Shown here piece after piece: positions 9,518 through 19,004 of a stretch of 64,000 bases of DNA. Position numbers and translations under genes: made by a program. Below the pieces are notes generated by a model. It saw only the letters and a program-made list of their open reading frames with translations, was not told where the DNA came from and searched no databases. Position 1 is the stretch's first letter. Each line of letters opens with the position of its first letter. The DNA comes from Prochlorococcus sp. AG-409-P19 (GTDB lineage: Bacteria > Cyanobacteriota > Cyanobacteriia > PCC-6307 > Cyanobiaceae): assembly GCA_003215315.1 (NCBI GenBank), contig QCKO01000003.1, positions 62,001 to 126,000 on the forward strand, given 5' to 3'.

Positions 9518-10468
9518 ATGACACTAGACCATCTGCGCATCGCCTCCCGCCGAAGCCAGCTGGCAATGGTACAGACGAACTGGGTAAGAGATGAGCTCCA
9601 AATAGCTCATCCAAATCTTGCTATCTCTATAGAAGCCATGGCCACACAGGGCGACAAAATACTTGATGTAGCCTTAGCAAAAATTGGGGACAAAGGTCTC
9701 TTCACTAAAGAACTTGAGGCTCAAATGCTTGTAGGGCGAGCTGACATTGCGGTTCACTCCTTAAAAGATTTACCTACAAATCTTCCAGAAGGACTTATTC
9801 TTGGTTGTATTACTAAAAGAGAAGATCCTTCAGATGCATTGGTAGTAAACAAAAAAAATCAAGAATATAAACTGGAAACACTTCCAGAAGGATCGATAGT
9901 AGGAACAAGTTCTCTTAGACGACTAGCCCAACTGAGATACCATTATCCACATCTAATTTTCAAAGATGTAAGAGGAAATGTAATTACAAGATTAGAAAAG
10001 CTAGACGCAGAACAATATGATTGCTTAATACTTGCTGCAGCAGGCTTATCAAGACTAGGGTTTGAAGATCGTATTCATCAATTAATTCCTAGTGAAATTT
10101 CTCTTCATGCTGTTGGCCAAGGTGCTCTTGGTATTGAATGTGTTCAGGGTCAAGAAAAAGTTATAAATGCAATAAAAGCACTTGAAGATAAGGAAACTTC
10201 ATATAGATGCTTAGCCGAAAGGTCTTTCTTAAGAGAACTAGAAGGTGGTTGCCAAGTACCTATTGGAGTAAGTACCAAAATTGACAACAATCAAATAACA
10301 CTTGAAGGAATGGTTGCAAGCCTTGACGGGAAAAAATTAATAAGAGATAAGAAAGTTGGACCAACCAATTCTGCTGAATTAATTGGTCAGGACCTAGCAA
10401 ATGATCTAAAAAGTAGAGGTGCTGGAGATATTCTTAAAGAAATTTTCGAATCTGTAAGAACAAGTTAA
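9518..10468 (+). CDS. hemC: Hydroxymethylbilane synthase (porphobilinogen deaminase)
   Basis: Joins four porphobilinogens into hydroxymethylbilane for haem and chlorophyll. Family marks: [11 protein letters not shown] at the start, [31 protein letters not shown] and, near residue 245, the EGGCQVPIG loop whose Cys carries the dipyrromethane cofactor. Full length at 316 aa. It lies downstream of rpoD with a 204-base AT-rich gap and is convergent with ppa. Belongs with hemL at 20 kb in tetrapyrrole supply. Confidence 0.97.
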   Translation: MTLDHLRIASRRSQLAMVQTNWVRDELQIAHPNLAISIEAMATQGDKILDVALAKIGDKGLFTKELEAQMLVGRADIAVHSLKDLPTNLPEGLILGCITKREDPSDALVVNKKNQEYKLETLPEGSIVGTSSLRRLAQLRYHYPHLIFKDVRGNVITRLEKLDAEQYDCLILAAAGLSRLGFEDRIHQLIPSEISLHAVGQGALGIECVQGQEKVINAIKALEDKETSYRCLAERSFLRELEGGCQVPIGVSTKIDNNQITLEGMVASLDGKKLIRDKKVGPTNSAELIGQDLANDLKSRGAGDILKEIFESVRTS

Positions 10469-10502
10469 TTTGAACTTTCTCTCAATAGAATCAAAATACT
10501 GT

Positions 10503-11090
10503 TCAATCTATTAATTTAGGCTCTATTTCCGAGAGGTAACGTTTTTCACAAGATTTAATTATCTCTACAGCCTTGTCAGTTCCATAAAAACCATTCACCG
10601 TGCAAGTTCCAGGTTTTTTTAAATCCTTATAATGCTCCCAATAGTACTTAGTTTCATTTATCCAATGTTTCCCAAGTTGATCAAAGCTTGTTATATGGTC
10701 AAGTCTTTTATCATCAGCAATTACACCAATAACTTTGTCGTCAACCTCGCCACCGTCATCAAAAGTCATTATTCCAATAATCCGTGCCTCTACAATCGAA
10801 CCCGGAACTAATGGTTCGGTTACACCAACAATTTCAATATCTAAAGGATCTCCATCTTCATCCCAAGTCCTAGGTAAGCAGCCATAAGCAAAGGGGTATG
10901 CCAAAGATGAATAGCCAACTCGGTCAAGCTTTAGATGACCTGTTTCTGTAATGAGTTCATACTTATTTATGGTGCTTGAATTAAGTTCAATAATTGTATT
11001 TACACGCAGTTCATCCACGTTTGCGAAAGCAGGTAGCACATGAAGCATGTTGGGCATACTTCTAGATGGGGCTTGATCAAGATTTGCCAT
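10503..11090 (-). CDS. ppa: Inorganic pyrophosphatase
   Basis: Soluble family I pyrophosphatase hydrolysing PPi to phosphate in the cytosol. The catalytic acidic cluster is visible as DEDGDPLDIEIVG, followed by GEVDDKVIGV and a C-terminal YYWEHYKDLKKPG. Length of 195 aa is a little over the bacterial norm owing to a short N-terminal extension. ATG at 11090. Convergent with hemC; about 190 AT-rich bases separate it from the upstream M32 gene on the same strand. Confidence 0.95.
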   Translation of the reverse strand: MANLDQAPSRSMPNMLHVLPAFANVDELRVNTIIELNSSTINKYELITETGHLKLDRVGYSSLAYPFAYGCLPRTWDEDGDPLDIEIVGVTEPLVPGSIVEARIIGIMTFDDGGEVDDKVIGVIADDKRLDHITSFDQLGKHWINETKYYWEHYKDLKKPGTCTVNGFYGTDKAVEIIKSCEKRYLSEIEPKLID

Positions 11091-11277
11091 AACCTTTTAA
11101 TTACTTTCATACATCCTATAAGAAGCAAGTCACATTACAAAAAAAGATCCAGAGATAAAATTAAATTAAAAAATTTTTTTCTTATTAATTAAAAAGGAAG
11201 AAGTGAATATCAGCACAAATCTTATAAATTAATATAAAATAATTATGATTGGATTTAAAATTATAAATAGTCTCAGA

Positions 11278-12798
11278 TTAATTAATTAAATAGATAAGTT
11301 TAGTTTCAAGATATTCAATAAAATATCTAGTAGATAAAGACTCTCCTGTAACTTTTTTAACTAGCTCCTCCGCGTTTAAGCTTCTACCATAATGATGTAC
11401 ATTTTCACGTAACCATTTCAATAATGGTTTTATATTACCAGTTTCAAGAATACTTCCAATTGCTCCTATTTCCTTTTCTAATGTTTTACTCAATTGAGCG
11501 CTTATTAAATGACCAAGTAAATAAGAAGGAAAATATCCAAACATACCCTCACTCCAATGAACATCCTGCAAACACCCTTCTCTATCATTTTCAGGAACAA
11601 CACCTAACAATTCCTCATATCTTTTATTCCATTGCATAGGTAGTTCCCTAACTGGTAAATCCTGCTCAAGAAGAGCTATTTCAAGATCTGTCCTAATCAT
11701 AATATGCAAACCATAACTCAATTCATCAGCTTCCACTCGATTCAAACCTGGAACAAATGGGTTCATGACATGCCATAAATCATCTGAGCAATTAATCGCT
11801 GCTCCAGCCTTCTGGAAATGTTTCCAATAATTTTTAGCAAACTGCAAGCTTCGAGCAATTCGATTCTCCCAAAAAAGAGATTGGCTTTCATGAACCGCCA
11901 TAGAAGTTGCTTGACCTAACGGCCAGGCAAACCATTGGTTACATTCAGAAGGCAAACCCTGTTCATATAAGGAATGGCCCCATTCATGAGCAGTCGCCAA
12001 AAAGCAAGAAAGTGGTTGCCCTTCTACAATCCTAGTTGTAATTCTAAAATCATTTGGGCCCAATGTTATTGAAAAAGGATGTGGAGATTTAGCCACAGCA
12101 ACTTTCTTTTTATCTCGACACCATTCTGTAAGAAGTTGATCACTTAGTTTTTTTTGGGCTTCTATAGATAGGTCCCATTTTTGACTATCAGATTTCTTAT
12201 TTTTAGAGACCTTTTGAATTAATTCAGGTAATTTAATTCTCAAAGGATGAAACAACTCCTTTAGACGGTCAATAGAAAGACCGGGTTCATAAGGCTGAGC
12301 AAGTGTTTCCCAACAACTTCTAGGTTCATCAAGTTGCTTCGCCTGCTCTTTTCTAAGGCTAATTAGATTTTGCAAAGCAGGCGCAAAACATTGAAAGTCA
12401 TTATTAGCTTTAGCTTCCTTCCATAACATGTAACCATTCGCTTTAGCTTTTGCTAATTGAACTATTAGGTCAGGGTCTAAAGATTGCTGTCGTCTTAAAT
12501 CTTCCTCTAGCAATTCTATGTTCCTAGAACGATCTCTACTTGTTAGCGAATCTAGTTTTGCATTTAAGCAATCTTGAGAGAACTCACTTTTGGCATTATC
12601 TAATAATTCACAAAGTTCTTCACTAGTTTGTCGAGCATGTAATTTCTTTGCCAAAAAGCTTAACTGCTCACCTCTCCATTCAGCTCCACTGGAAGGCATT
12701 ATAGTGTTTTGATCCCAATAAAGGGTATTTTGAATCGAACCCAGCAAAGTGGTTTCGCGTAGGTATTCCCCTAAAAGCTGCCAAGCAGTTTGTGGCAA
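11278..12798 (-). CDS. M32 family metallocarboxypeptidase (Taq type)
   Basis: Zinc carboxypeptidase of family M32, removing C-terminal residues from peptides in the cytosol. The zinc motif HEWGH is seen in TAHEWGHSLYEQG near residue 270, and the downstream ESQSLFWENRIARS supplies the third ligand region, as in Taq carboxypeptidase. Length of 506 aa is typical. The start is taken as TTG at 12798 since the family N-terminus (LGEYLRETTLLGSIQ) begins there and no ATG is suitable. A 12-bp perfect hairpin lies immediately upstream (12812-12838). Confidence 0.92.
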   Translation of the reverse strand: MPQTAWQLLGEYLRETTLLGSIQNTLYWDQNTIMPSSGAEWRGEQLSFLAKKLHARQTSEELCELLDNAKSEFSQDCLNAKLDSLTSRDRSRNIELLEEDLRRQQSLDPDLIVQLAKAKANGYMLWKEAKANNDFQCFAPALQNLISLRKEQAKQLDEPRSCWETLAQPYEPGLSIDRLKELFHPLRIKLPELIQKVSKNKKSDSQKWDLSIEAQKKLSDQLLTEWCRDKKKVAVAKSPHPFSITLGPNDFRITTRIVEGQPLSCFLATAHEWGHSLYEQGLPSECNQWFAWPLGQATSMAVHESQSLFWENRIARSLQFAKNYWKHFQKAGAAINCSDDLWHVMNPFVPGLNRVEADELSYGLHIMIRTDLEIALLEQDLPVRELPMQWNKRYEELLGVVPENDREGCLQDVHWSEGMFGYFPSYLLGHLISAQLSKTLEKEIGAIGSILETGNIKPLLKWLRENVHHYGRSLNAEELVKKVTGESLSTRYFIEYLETKLIYLIN

Positions 12799-12811
12799 AA
12801 TGATTTTATTA

Positions 12812-12838
12812 ATTTTGTTATTAGGCTAATAACAAAAT
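12812..12838. promoter_or_regulatory. Perfect 12-bp inverted repeat before the M32 gene
   Basis: ATTTTGTTATTA (12812-12823) and TAATAACAAAAT (12827-12838) are exact reverse complements around GGC. It ends 14 bases from the inferred TTG start of the M32 carboxypeptidase, so it would form a hairpin in the leader or bind a dimeric regulator. With no gene reading toward it from the left, a terminator role is unlikely except for upstream minus-strand transcripts. Confidence 0.5.
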
Positions 12839-13044
12839 AAAAAATTGGACAGGATTTTTTTTGCTATTCAGATAACGGGCATAAAGGTACGAAAAGTGAG
12901 AAATTGGGAAAGGGACTTAAAATCTATCGATCCCTTAAGATTTACTTTCTATTTGCTTAGATAAATTAAAAGTTAAAAGTTTTCATAAAAATGATGATTA
13001 ATAAATACGCTACCTAAAGTGTTTATTGGTTGATATAATTGGAC

Positions 13045-13500
13045 ATGGAGCAAATCAGAAGTCAACTTAATATTAAAACTCCTGGAGAAGGGTTTACAGA
13101 TATAACCTTAGAAGTAAACAAATGGCTAAAAAAGGCTAAAATAATTTCAGGTATTTTACTAATCTTCTCCAAACATACAAGCTGTAGTCTTATCATTAAT
13201 GAAAATGCAGACCCTAATGTCCTAAGAGATCTTCATAATTATATGAATGGAATAGTTCCTAAAAATAAATATAGATCAATAGATATCAACAACAATATTG
13301 TTGAATACCATCACCAAGACGAAGGGGAAGATGATATGCCAGCACATATAAGAACAATGCTTACATCAACGAGCTTAAATGTTAGCGTGGAAAATTCGGA
13401 ATTAGTTTTAGGAACATGGCAAGCAATATACCTTTGGGAGCATCGGAAATTCTCCAAATCAAGACAATTACATTTGCATTTAATTGGTGATTTCAACTAA
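13045..13500 (+). CDS. YjbQ family protein (UPF0047)
   Basis: Member of the YjbQ/UPF0047 family, annotated in databases as secondary thiamine-phosphate synthase because of weak activity; true role uncertain. Family features: LLIFSKHTSCSLIINENADP, the metal-site block YHHQDEGEDDMPAHIRTML and the closing LGTWQAIYLWEHR. ATG at 13045 is two codons inside the longest frame that starts with TTG. Length of 151 aa is slightly above the family norm of about 140. The pterin dehydratase starts 28 bases downstream, probably on the same transcript. Confidence 0.88.
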   Translation: MEQIRSQLNIKTPGEGFTDITLEVNKWLKKAKIISGILLIFSKHTSCSLIINENADPNVLRDLHNYMNGIVPKNKYRSIDINNNIVEYHHQDEGEDDMPAHIRTMLTSTSLNVSVENSELVLGTWQAIYLWEHRKFSKSRQLHLHLIGDFN

Positions 13501-13527
13501 GTTAAGGTTCATTCATATAATAGATCG

Positions 13528-13833
13528 ATGGAAGCCTATCTTTTGAGTCAAGAAGAAAAAGAATCTTTACAGAAAACATTGCCTTCATGGTTTTTCAATA
13601 AAGAAAGTATAAAAAAAACATTCGTGTTTAAAGACTTCATAGACGCTTTTAGCTTCATGATGAAAGTTGCTTTTCATGCGGAAAAATTAAATCATCATCC
13701 GAATTGGAATAATAACTATAACAAAGTAACAATAACGCTATCCACTCATGACCTTAACGGTCTCAGCAATATAGATGTTCATCTTGCCCAGATAGTAGAT
13801 AAGTTAAGAAGAGAAGATAAATCTTTGACCTAA
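13528..13833 (+). CDS. 4a-hydroxytetrahydrobiopterin dehydratase
   Basis: Pterin-4a-carbinolamine dehydratase fold (PCD/DCoH), which dehydrates the hydroxylated pterin cofactor. The His cluster of the active site is visible: AFHAEKLNHHPNWNNNY, followed by VTITLSTHDLNGLS. Length of 101 aa is exactly that of the family. No aromatic amino-acid hydroxylase occurs in the window, so its substrate in this organism (which may use other pterins, or a moonlighting role) is open. Probably cotranscribed with yjbQ. Confidence 0.9.
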   Translation: MEAYLLSQEEKESLQKTLPSWFFNKESIKKTFVFKDFIDAFSFMMKVAFHAEKLNHHPNWNNNYNKVTITLSTHDLNGLSNIDVHLAQIVDKLRREDKSLT

Positions 13834-14051
13834 GAATGATCAATCAAAGATGTCAAGTCTAGGCAACTATGAAAATATCACTGACATTTAGAAATCAAGT
13901 AATCTAATAGTTAATTAAAGAACATAAGCCACAAAATCGAATTAACATGCAACGTGCTTATGTATAATCTGGCATGTAAAATGGTGACATAAATTGGCTT
14001 ATAATATGGAAAATTATATAATGTTAACAGTCGTACCTGACGAAATCAGAA

Positions 14052-15635
14052 ATGCATAAAGATAACTCTTATATTCACAATTTTTTAAAACTTTATCAGC
14101 CATCTAGATGGAATCAAACAAGGGTTTTTCTTAATATAATCGCAATATTTTTCTCGTTTCTAATTTTATTTCCAATTTTTGGTTTAACATTAGAAGGTCT
14201 AAATGGTTTCCTCCAAGGTTCTGTTCGCTTAAATGTTGAAGCTTTTAAGCAAGTAAAAGGCACAATTACTTTACTTTTTCTTAGTCTATCGCTAGGTGGT
14301 TTTATAGGGACAATAAATGGATGGTTATTGGCAAATTGCAGCTTTACTGGAAGAAAATATCTAAGAATTGCTCAACTAATCCCTCTTGCCACTCCCGCCT
14401 ATTTACTTGCTGCAACATTGATTGACCTAGGAAGTATCCATGGAATCAGAATTTATGGAATGTATTGGGGGGTTCTAATAATGGCATTCACCACATATCC
14501 ATATCTTTTTTTATTAAGTGCTGAAAGCTTTACAAAAGGAGGACGTTCACAGCTAGAAGCATGTCGAAGCTTAGGGATAGGTCCATGGCAATCTTTTTTT
14601 CGTATTGCACTTCCAATAGCAAAGCCAGCAATTGGGACAGGAGTAGCACTTATGGCGATGGAGATTATCAATGAACTTGGCGCAGTTCAACTACTTAATA
14701 TCCCAAGCATTTCTGCAGGGATTGTAGAAAGTTGGATAGAGGAAAATGACCCTTCAGGAGCTATTGCATTGGCAATGGTCGCACTATTGATTGTCATGTC
14801 ATTAATTGCATATGAGAGGATACTTAGAACACAAAACAAACGGTGGTCTGACGGAGTCAGAGGTGGTGATTCTCCTGAATGGGAGTTAAAAGGAACAAGA
14901 TCCTTACTTGCACAAATTATTTGTTTAATACCTCCAACTTTTACTTTAGGGGTTCCAATCTTATGGACATTCATAAATTCTGAGCAACTTACTCAGGGAT
15001 TAGATATTGAATTATTCCACTTAACAATAAGAACTTTTGAATTGGGAATAGCTGCTGCAACCGTAACAAGCTTAATAGCAATTATAATTTCGATCGCCAA
15101 AAGATGGCAAAAAAGTAAATGGTTAAAAGTCTTAAACTTTCTATCAGGTATAGGTTATGCAATCCCAGGATCTGTGCTAGCCCTAGCATTATTAGGGTTT
15201 GGAAATAGTTTTTACAAGCTGCCTACTTTAACATTGCTTATATGGGGTTATTGTATACGTTTTCTTGCTATTTCAAAAGATGGAATAGATGCTGCCTTTG
15301 AAAGAATTTCTCCCAATATAGATGAAGCAGCAACGGGGCTTGGCAGTAAATGGCCAGATTTACTTAAAAGAATACATTTACCATTACTAAGAGGACCAAT
15401 TAGCGTTGGGATATTATTTGTTTTTGTAGATACTTTAAAAGAGTTACCAATAACATTTGTTTTAAGACCTTTTGATTTTGATACACTTTCCGTAAGGATA
15501 TTTCAATATGCTGGCGACGAAAGACTTGCGGAATCAATACTACCAGCATTAATCATACTACTACTTGGTCTACTATCATCTATCGCTTTAATACCAACCT
15601 TAGACAATAGAAAGGGGAATAATATATCACAATAA
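14052..15635 (+). CDS. Iron(III) ABC transporter permease, two fused domains (FutB/FbpB type)
   Basis: Inner-membrane permease of a Fe(III) ABC importer. About twelve hydrophobic helices in two homologous halves; each half carries the EAA loop that contacts the ATPase (LEACRSLGIGPWQSFFRIALP near residue 170, and IDEAATGLGSKWPDLLKRIHLP near residue 425, each quoted in part). At 527 aa it matches the FutB/SfuB type. No binding protein or ATPase gene is adjacent, so the system is split. About 220 AT-rich bases upstream must hold its promoter; I could not identify a Fur box by eye. Confidence 0.86.
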   Translation: MHKDNSYIHNFLKLYQPSRWNQTRVFLNIIAIFFSFLILFPIFGLTLEGLNGFLQGSVRLNVEAFKQVKGTITLLFLSLSLGGFIGTINGWLLANCSFTGRKYLRIAQLIPLATPAYLLAATLIDLGSIHGIRIYGMYWGVLIMAFTTYPYLFLLSAESFTKGGRSQLEACRSLGIGPWQSFFRIALPIAKPAIGTGVALMAMEIINELGAVQLLNIPSISAGIVESWIEENDPSGAIALAMVALLIVMSLIAYERILRTQNKRWSDGVRGGDSPEWELKGTRSLLAQIICLIPPTFTLGVPILWTFINSEQLTQGLDIELFHLTIRTFELGIAAATVTSLIAIIISIAKRWQKSKWLKVLNFLSGIGYAIPGSVLALALLGFGNSFYKLPTLTLLIWGYCIRFLAISKDGIDAAFERISPNIDEAATGLGSKWPDLLKRIHLPLLRGPISVGILFVFVDTLKELPITFVLRPFDFDTLSVRIFQYAGDERLAESILPALIILLLGLLSSIALIPTLDNRKGNNISQ

Positions 15636-15644
15636 TTAATAGAT

Positions 15645-16613
15645 CTAAACAGCTTTAATTCTAATTTTAGGCACAATAGAAAAGATAAGTCTTATCATAA
15701 TATCAGCAATAGTAGATATCAATCTATAGCAGAGTAATGAAGCCAATAAAGGTGCGCTAGGGATTAAATTACCGATTTTAAAAAGAATTATAGCTTCAAA
15801 AACACCAACTCCACCTGGGGCTGCTGGAACGATAAGACCAACAATCCAAGCAAAAGAAAACACAGAAATTTGATCTCTCAGAGTCAGGATATTAGCTATT
15901 GAAAAAACATTTAAGCAGCACCAAAAACCATAGAAGCGAACAAGCAGAAATACAATCTCCACAAAAAGTGCTTTAAAAGGGTATCTAAGCTTTGGTAAAT
16001 ATTTTTCAAAATATCGATTATCACTATATTGATCTTTTTTGTATTGATATATATTTTTGCCCTTGATTAATTTAATCTTGGTCAAAATCCACTCTCTAAG
16101 TACAGGAAGGAAAATACATGGTGAAAACAAACAAATAAGAAAAATCCCAGATTGCCAACCTCCAATTGAAACAAGCATTAATCCAGCAACGAGCATTAAC
16201 AGTGGTTCTAAAAGAACATTTTCCAGAGCCCTTTCAAAACTCATATATTCACTTAAAAGTTTAACTCTGGAAATCAAGTGCCAAACACCTCCAGGAAGAT
16301 ACTTATATAAATTTGTATTGACAAACGATTTTATAACTTTAAATCTTGAATTACTGAAACCTAAATTCTCCAAAAGAAATTTCCATGCATAGCCATTGAC
16401 AATTATACTTAACATACTTAGTACTGTACCAATTACAAGCCATAGAAAACCATATATACCTATGTTTTGATTATTTAAAGCGTCAAGATTTCCATATATT
16501 GAATATCCTACAAAATACAATGAAACAATTGTTATACATAGCTTGAGGTTTATATTTGATAAAATAGATTTATAAATAGTATGTGAACAATTAATAATCT
16601 TAGAAGTTAACAT
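15645..16613 (-). CDS. UPF0104 / lysylphosphatidylglycerol synthase-like membrane protein
   Basis: Polytopic protein with about eight hydrophobic helices of the family related to the flippase domain of MprF. The family signature is AWIVGLIVPAAPGGVGVFEA near residue 270, and an earlier PGGVWHLISR block matches the same family. There is no aminoacyl-transferase domain, so only the membrane part is present. Its start overlaps the end of larC by seven bases, implying cotranscription. Substrate unknown; a lipid or polyprenyl-linked molecule is the family-based guess. Confidence 0.75.
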   Translation of the reverse strand: MLTSKIINCSHTIYKSILSNINLKLCITIVSLYFVGYSIYGNLDALNNQNIGIYGFLWLVIGTVLSMLSIIVNGYAWKFLLENLGFSNSRFKVIKSFVNTNLYKYLPGGVWHLISRVKLLSEYMSFERALENVLLEPLLMLVAGLMLVSIGGWQSGIFLICLFSPCIFLPVLREWILTKIKLIKGKNIYQYKKDQYSDNRYFEKYLPKLRYPFKALFVEIVFLLVRFYGFWCCLNVFSIANILTLRDQISVFSFAWIVGLIVPAAPGGVGVFEAIILFKIGNLIPSAPLLASLLCYRLISTIADIMIRLIFSIVPKIRIKAV

Positions 16614-17836
16614 GAAAAATCCTCTTCTGAGATAAAGTCTTTTGCTTCAATAAGTATTTGTTTCCTAATTTGATCAAGAGACTTACCCGTCTGTAAAGAT
16701 ATTCGAATTACTTCATCCTGCTCAGGCTTCATAGTTAATTCGCCATTAGGATGTAAAACCTCTTTAAAACTAATCTCACCATACGAAGAAGTTTTACATC
16801 TACCTTTGCGGCGAGGAAGTACCCACCTGCTTTCTTCTGTTTCACGAAAACCTAAAGTTGAACTTTTCGTGAACCATATCATTCTTAGTGAGTGCGCATT
16901 CTCAGGATAAACAAGGGCTTTAATTGACATACCTTGTCGGTTTTTCTTCATATTTATAGATTGGCAAACAACTTCTATTGCGCCTGCTTTTCTCAATTCA
17001 TTAGTCAGAAAAGCTATATCTTCTGAAGTGGCATCATCTATCCAAGCTTCTTGGCAAACAATTACTTGTCTAATCATTTCTTTAAAATCATACTTATGAT
17101 TATTTATTTCATAAACCCTCAGAAAATTAGGACTACTTGTATCTCTATGACCTAAGCCAACACCAATTCTCGTTACAACCATATTTAACGGCTGACCAAT
17201 TTCATTAGACAAAATAGACAGCAATGCTATTCCAGTAGGAGTTGTGAGTTCTCCATCTAATGACTTAACAGATCCACTCAGAGGGATTTTACTTTTTCTG
17301 GCAATTTCAAGCACTGTAGGAACTGGGACAGGCAAGTATCCATGAGAACATTTAACTGTACCGGATCCAGCTGGTGGGATAGAACAAAAAACTTTGTAAG
17401 GCTTCAAAAACTCTATTATTGAAAAAATACTAGCGACCTCAATAAAAGATTCTACAGAAGCTATTTCATGAAAATGAACCTCATCTAGGAGCACACCATG
17501 TACAGAAGCTTCGGCCTCAGCAAGAAGCAAAAAAACACCAAGTACTTTACTTTTAACATAATCATTTAAACGCGAATTCTCAATTAAAGCCTTTAGGTCA
17601 ATCCATCTAGATGGAAATTTAATATCATTGAATACACTAATAGATGTCCTAACACCTCTGATCCCAATACTTTTAGATTCATCAAAAAAAATCTTGGTTT
17701 TTGGATTTAAATCTAGTTTAATTAGATTTTCATCAATTATGTTTCTTGGTATTCCAAGATCATAAAAAGCAGAGAGCAGCATGTCACTAGACAAACCACG
17801 AGAACAGTCAATTACAAGAGTATTATTCATGCCCAA
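16607..17836 (-). CDS. larC: LarC-family protein (DUF111, nickel-pincer cofactor synthesis type)
   Basis: Homologue of LarC, which inserts nickel into the pyridinium pincer cofactor of lactate racemase. Visible: DCSRGLSSDMLLSAFYDLGIP at the start (quoted as the family DxxxGxSGDM-like block), EVHFHEIASVES near residue 125, and PVPVPTVLEIARKS. At 409 aa it is full length. No larA, larB or larE is seen nearby, so a broader nickel role (for example feeding nickel superoxide dismutase) is only a guess. It overlaps the UPF0104 gene by seven bases. ATG at 17836. Confidence 0.82.
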   Translation of the reverse strand: MGMNNTLVIDCSRGLSSDMLLSAFYDLGIPRNIIDENLIKLDLNPKTKIFFDESKSIGIRGVRTSISVFNDIKFPSRWIDLKALIENSRLNDYVKSKVLGVFLLLAEAEASVHGVLLDEVHFHEIASVESFIEVASIFSIIEFLKPYKVFCSIPPAGSGTVKCSHGYLPVPVPTVLEIARKSKIPLSGSVKSLDGELTTPTGIALLSILSNEIGQPLNMVVTRIGVGLGHRDTSSPNFLRVYEINNHKYDFKEMIRQVIVCQEAWIDDATSEDIAFLTNELRKAGAIEVVCQSINMKKNRQGMSIKALVYPENAHSLRMIWFTKSSTLGFRETEESRWVLPRRKGRCKTSSYGEISFKEVLHPNGELTMKPEQDEVIRISLQTGKSLDQIRKQILIEAKDFISEEDFSC

Positions 17837-17894
17837 CCATCAAATCTTAAAAAAACACTTATTATAAAGTTAAACTCATTAAACATAATTTATT

Positions 17895-18548
17895 TTAGTT
17901 AGTTATGTTTATAGTTTTATTTTTTGACGCTTTATTTTTATCTTTTCTGGGCATTGACGAAATAATTTCATAATTCTCAATTAGAAGTTTTTGATTATCT
18001 CGACGCACTTCTAGGTTGACGAAGTGACGAAGAAATTGAAGAGGTATCTCTCCACCTAAGAAAATCTTAAATGGTAAATTTTTTTTATTATTATTTCTTG
18101 GTTTTTGTCTAATTTTTATGACAATCTCTTTTCTTTCTGGCTTTGTAAATACCAATTCTCCTCTAATAGAAAAATAATTATCACCCTCTTGAATTTCATC
18201 ATTTATATCTTCATTAGTTTTATTTATTAACTGAACATCTCCTGATTTATTGCGACTTTCACCCAAAGTACTTGGTTCCCAAATACCATTAATCTGAAGA
18301 TGAAGACTATTTGAATCTCTACAACGAGGATATACAACCCATAAATGAGGCTTTTCTATTGCAACATGGCGTCGCATCAAGGTAACTACTCTACCCAAGA
18401 CAACTGAATCAATCTCACATCCTTGAGAGTCAACCAATATTCCTCTATTAAAGTTTTCAATCTCGTAAGGCTTATAAGTCCCTCTTACGATACCTATAGC
18501 TCGATATTGCAAGGGCTCTGTCACAGAGGGAATAGGATGATTCTGCAT
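17895..18548 (-). CDS. Hypothetical protein, cyanobacterial type
   Basis: 217 residues, no membrane segment or signal peptide. The N-terminal part YRAIGIVRGTYKP and the following RRHVAIEKPHLWVVYPRC look like a compact beta-rich domain that could bind nucleic acid or ligand. The C-terminus is very basic (PRKDKNKASKNK). I have the impression this is shared among cyanobacteria, but no function is known to me. ATG start, upstream of larC with 58 bases between. Confidence 0.65.
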   Translation of the reverse strand: MQNHPIPSVTEPLQYRAIGIVRGTYKPYEIENFNRGILVDSQGCEIDSVVLGRVVTLMRRHVAIEKPHLWVVYPRCRDSNSLHLQINGIWEPSTLGESRNKSGDVQLINKTNEDINDEIQEGDNYFSIRGELVFTKPERKEIVIKIRQKPRNNNKKNLPFKIFLGGEIPLQFLRHFVNLEVRRDNQKLLIENYEIISSMPRKDKNKASKNKTINITN

Positions 18549-18618
18549 CTTAATAAGGGACTAATAAAAAGTTCCTAATGATTAATATAAACAATACCTA
18601 ATAATACTAATAAGGTTG

Positions 18619-18906
18619 TTATTCAAGAGGAACATTTTCATGGTTTTGTTCATCAAAAAACCTTAAAGCCTCATCAATCGCGTCTGCAGGTTCAGTAGCG
18701 TCATCCATAGATCCAATTTTCCTGAGTTCATGAAGAAGGTCCATAGGGCTTGACGGAATTCCTTTATTAAATTCATCTTCCGAATCAAAAGTTTGGTAAA
18801 TGTCTCTTGTTTCATAATTCAATGGATCTATCACTTCAGCTCTTGCAGGGCTGTTGAAAATACTAAGGCTAAGCACCATAGCCAAATAGTGACAAGGCAT
18901 GACCAT
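18619..18906 (-). CDS. Small exported hypothetical protein
   Basis: About 95 residues beginning with a probable signal peptide: a hydrophobic core YLAMVLSLSIF followed by a NSPARA cleavage-like site. The mature part is acidic (DPLNYETRDIYQTF, DATEPADAIDEALRF), suggesting a small periplasmic or lumenal protein. The start is taken as the ATG at 18906; the frame continues to a TTG at 18954 with more hydrophobic residues. Divergent from xth. Function unknown. Confidence 0.6.
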   Translation of the reverse strand: MVMPCHYLAMVLSLSIFNSPARAEVIDPLNYETRDIYQTFDSEDEFNKGIPSSPMDLLHELRKIGSMDDATEPADAIDEALRFFDEQNHENVPLE

Positions 18907-19004
18907 AAAGATTTTCAAAAATAACACCAGGAAAAGACTAAATTGACAACTCAATTAACAGATTATTTATCATAATACTAGTAAATCTAACTTTTTAAAA
19001 ACCC

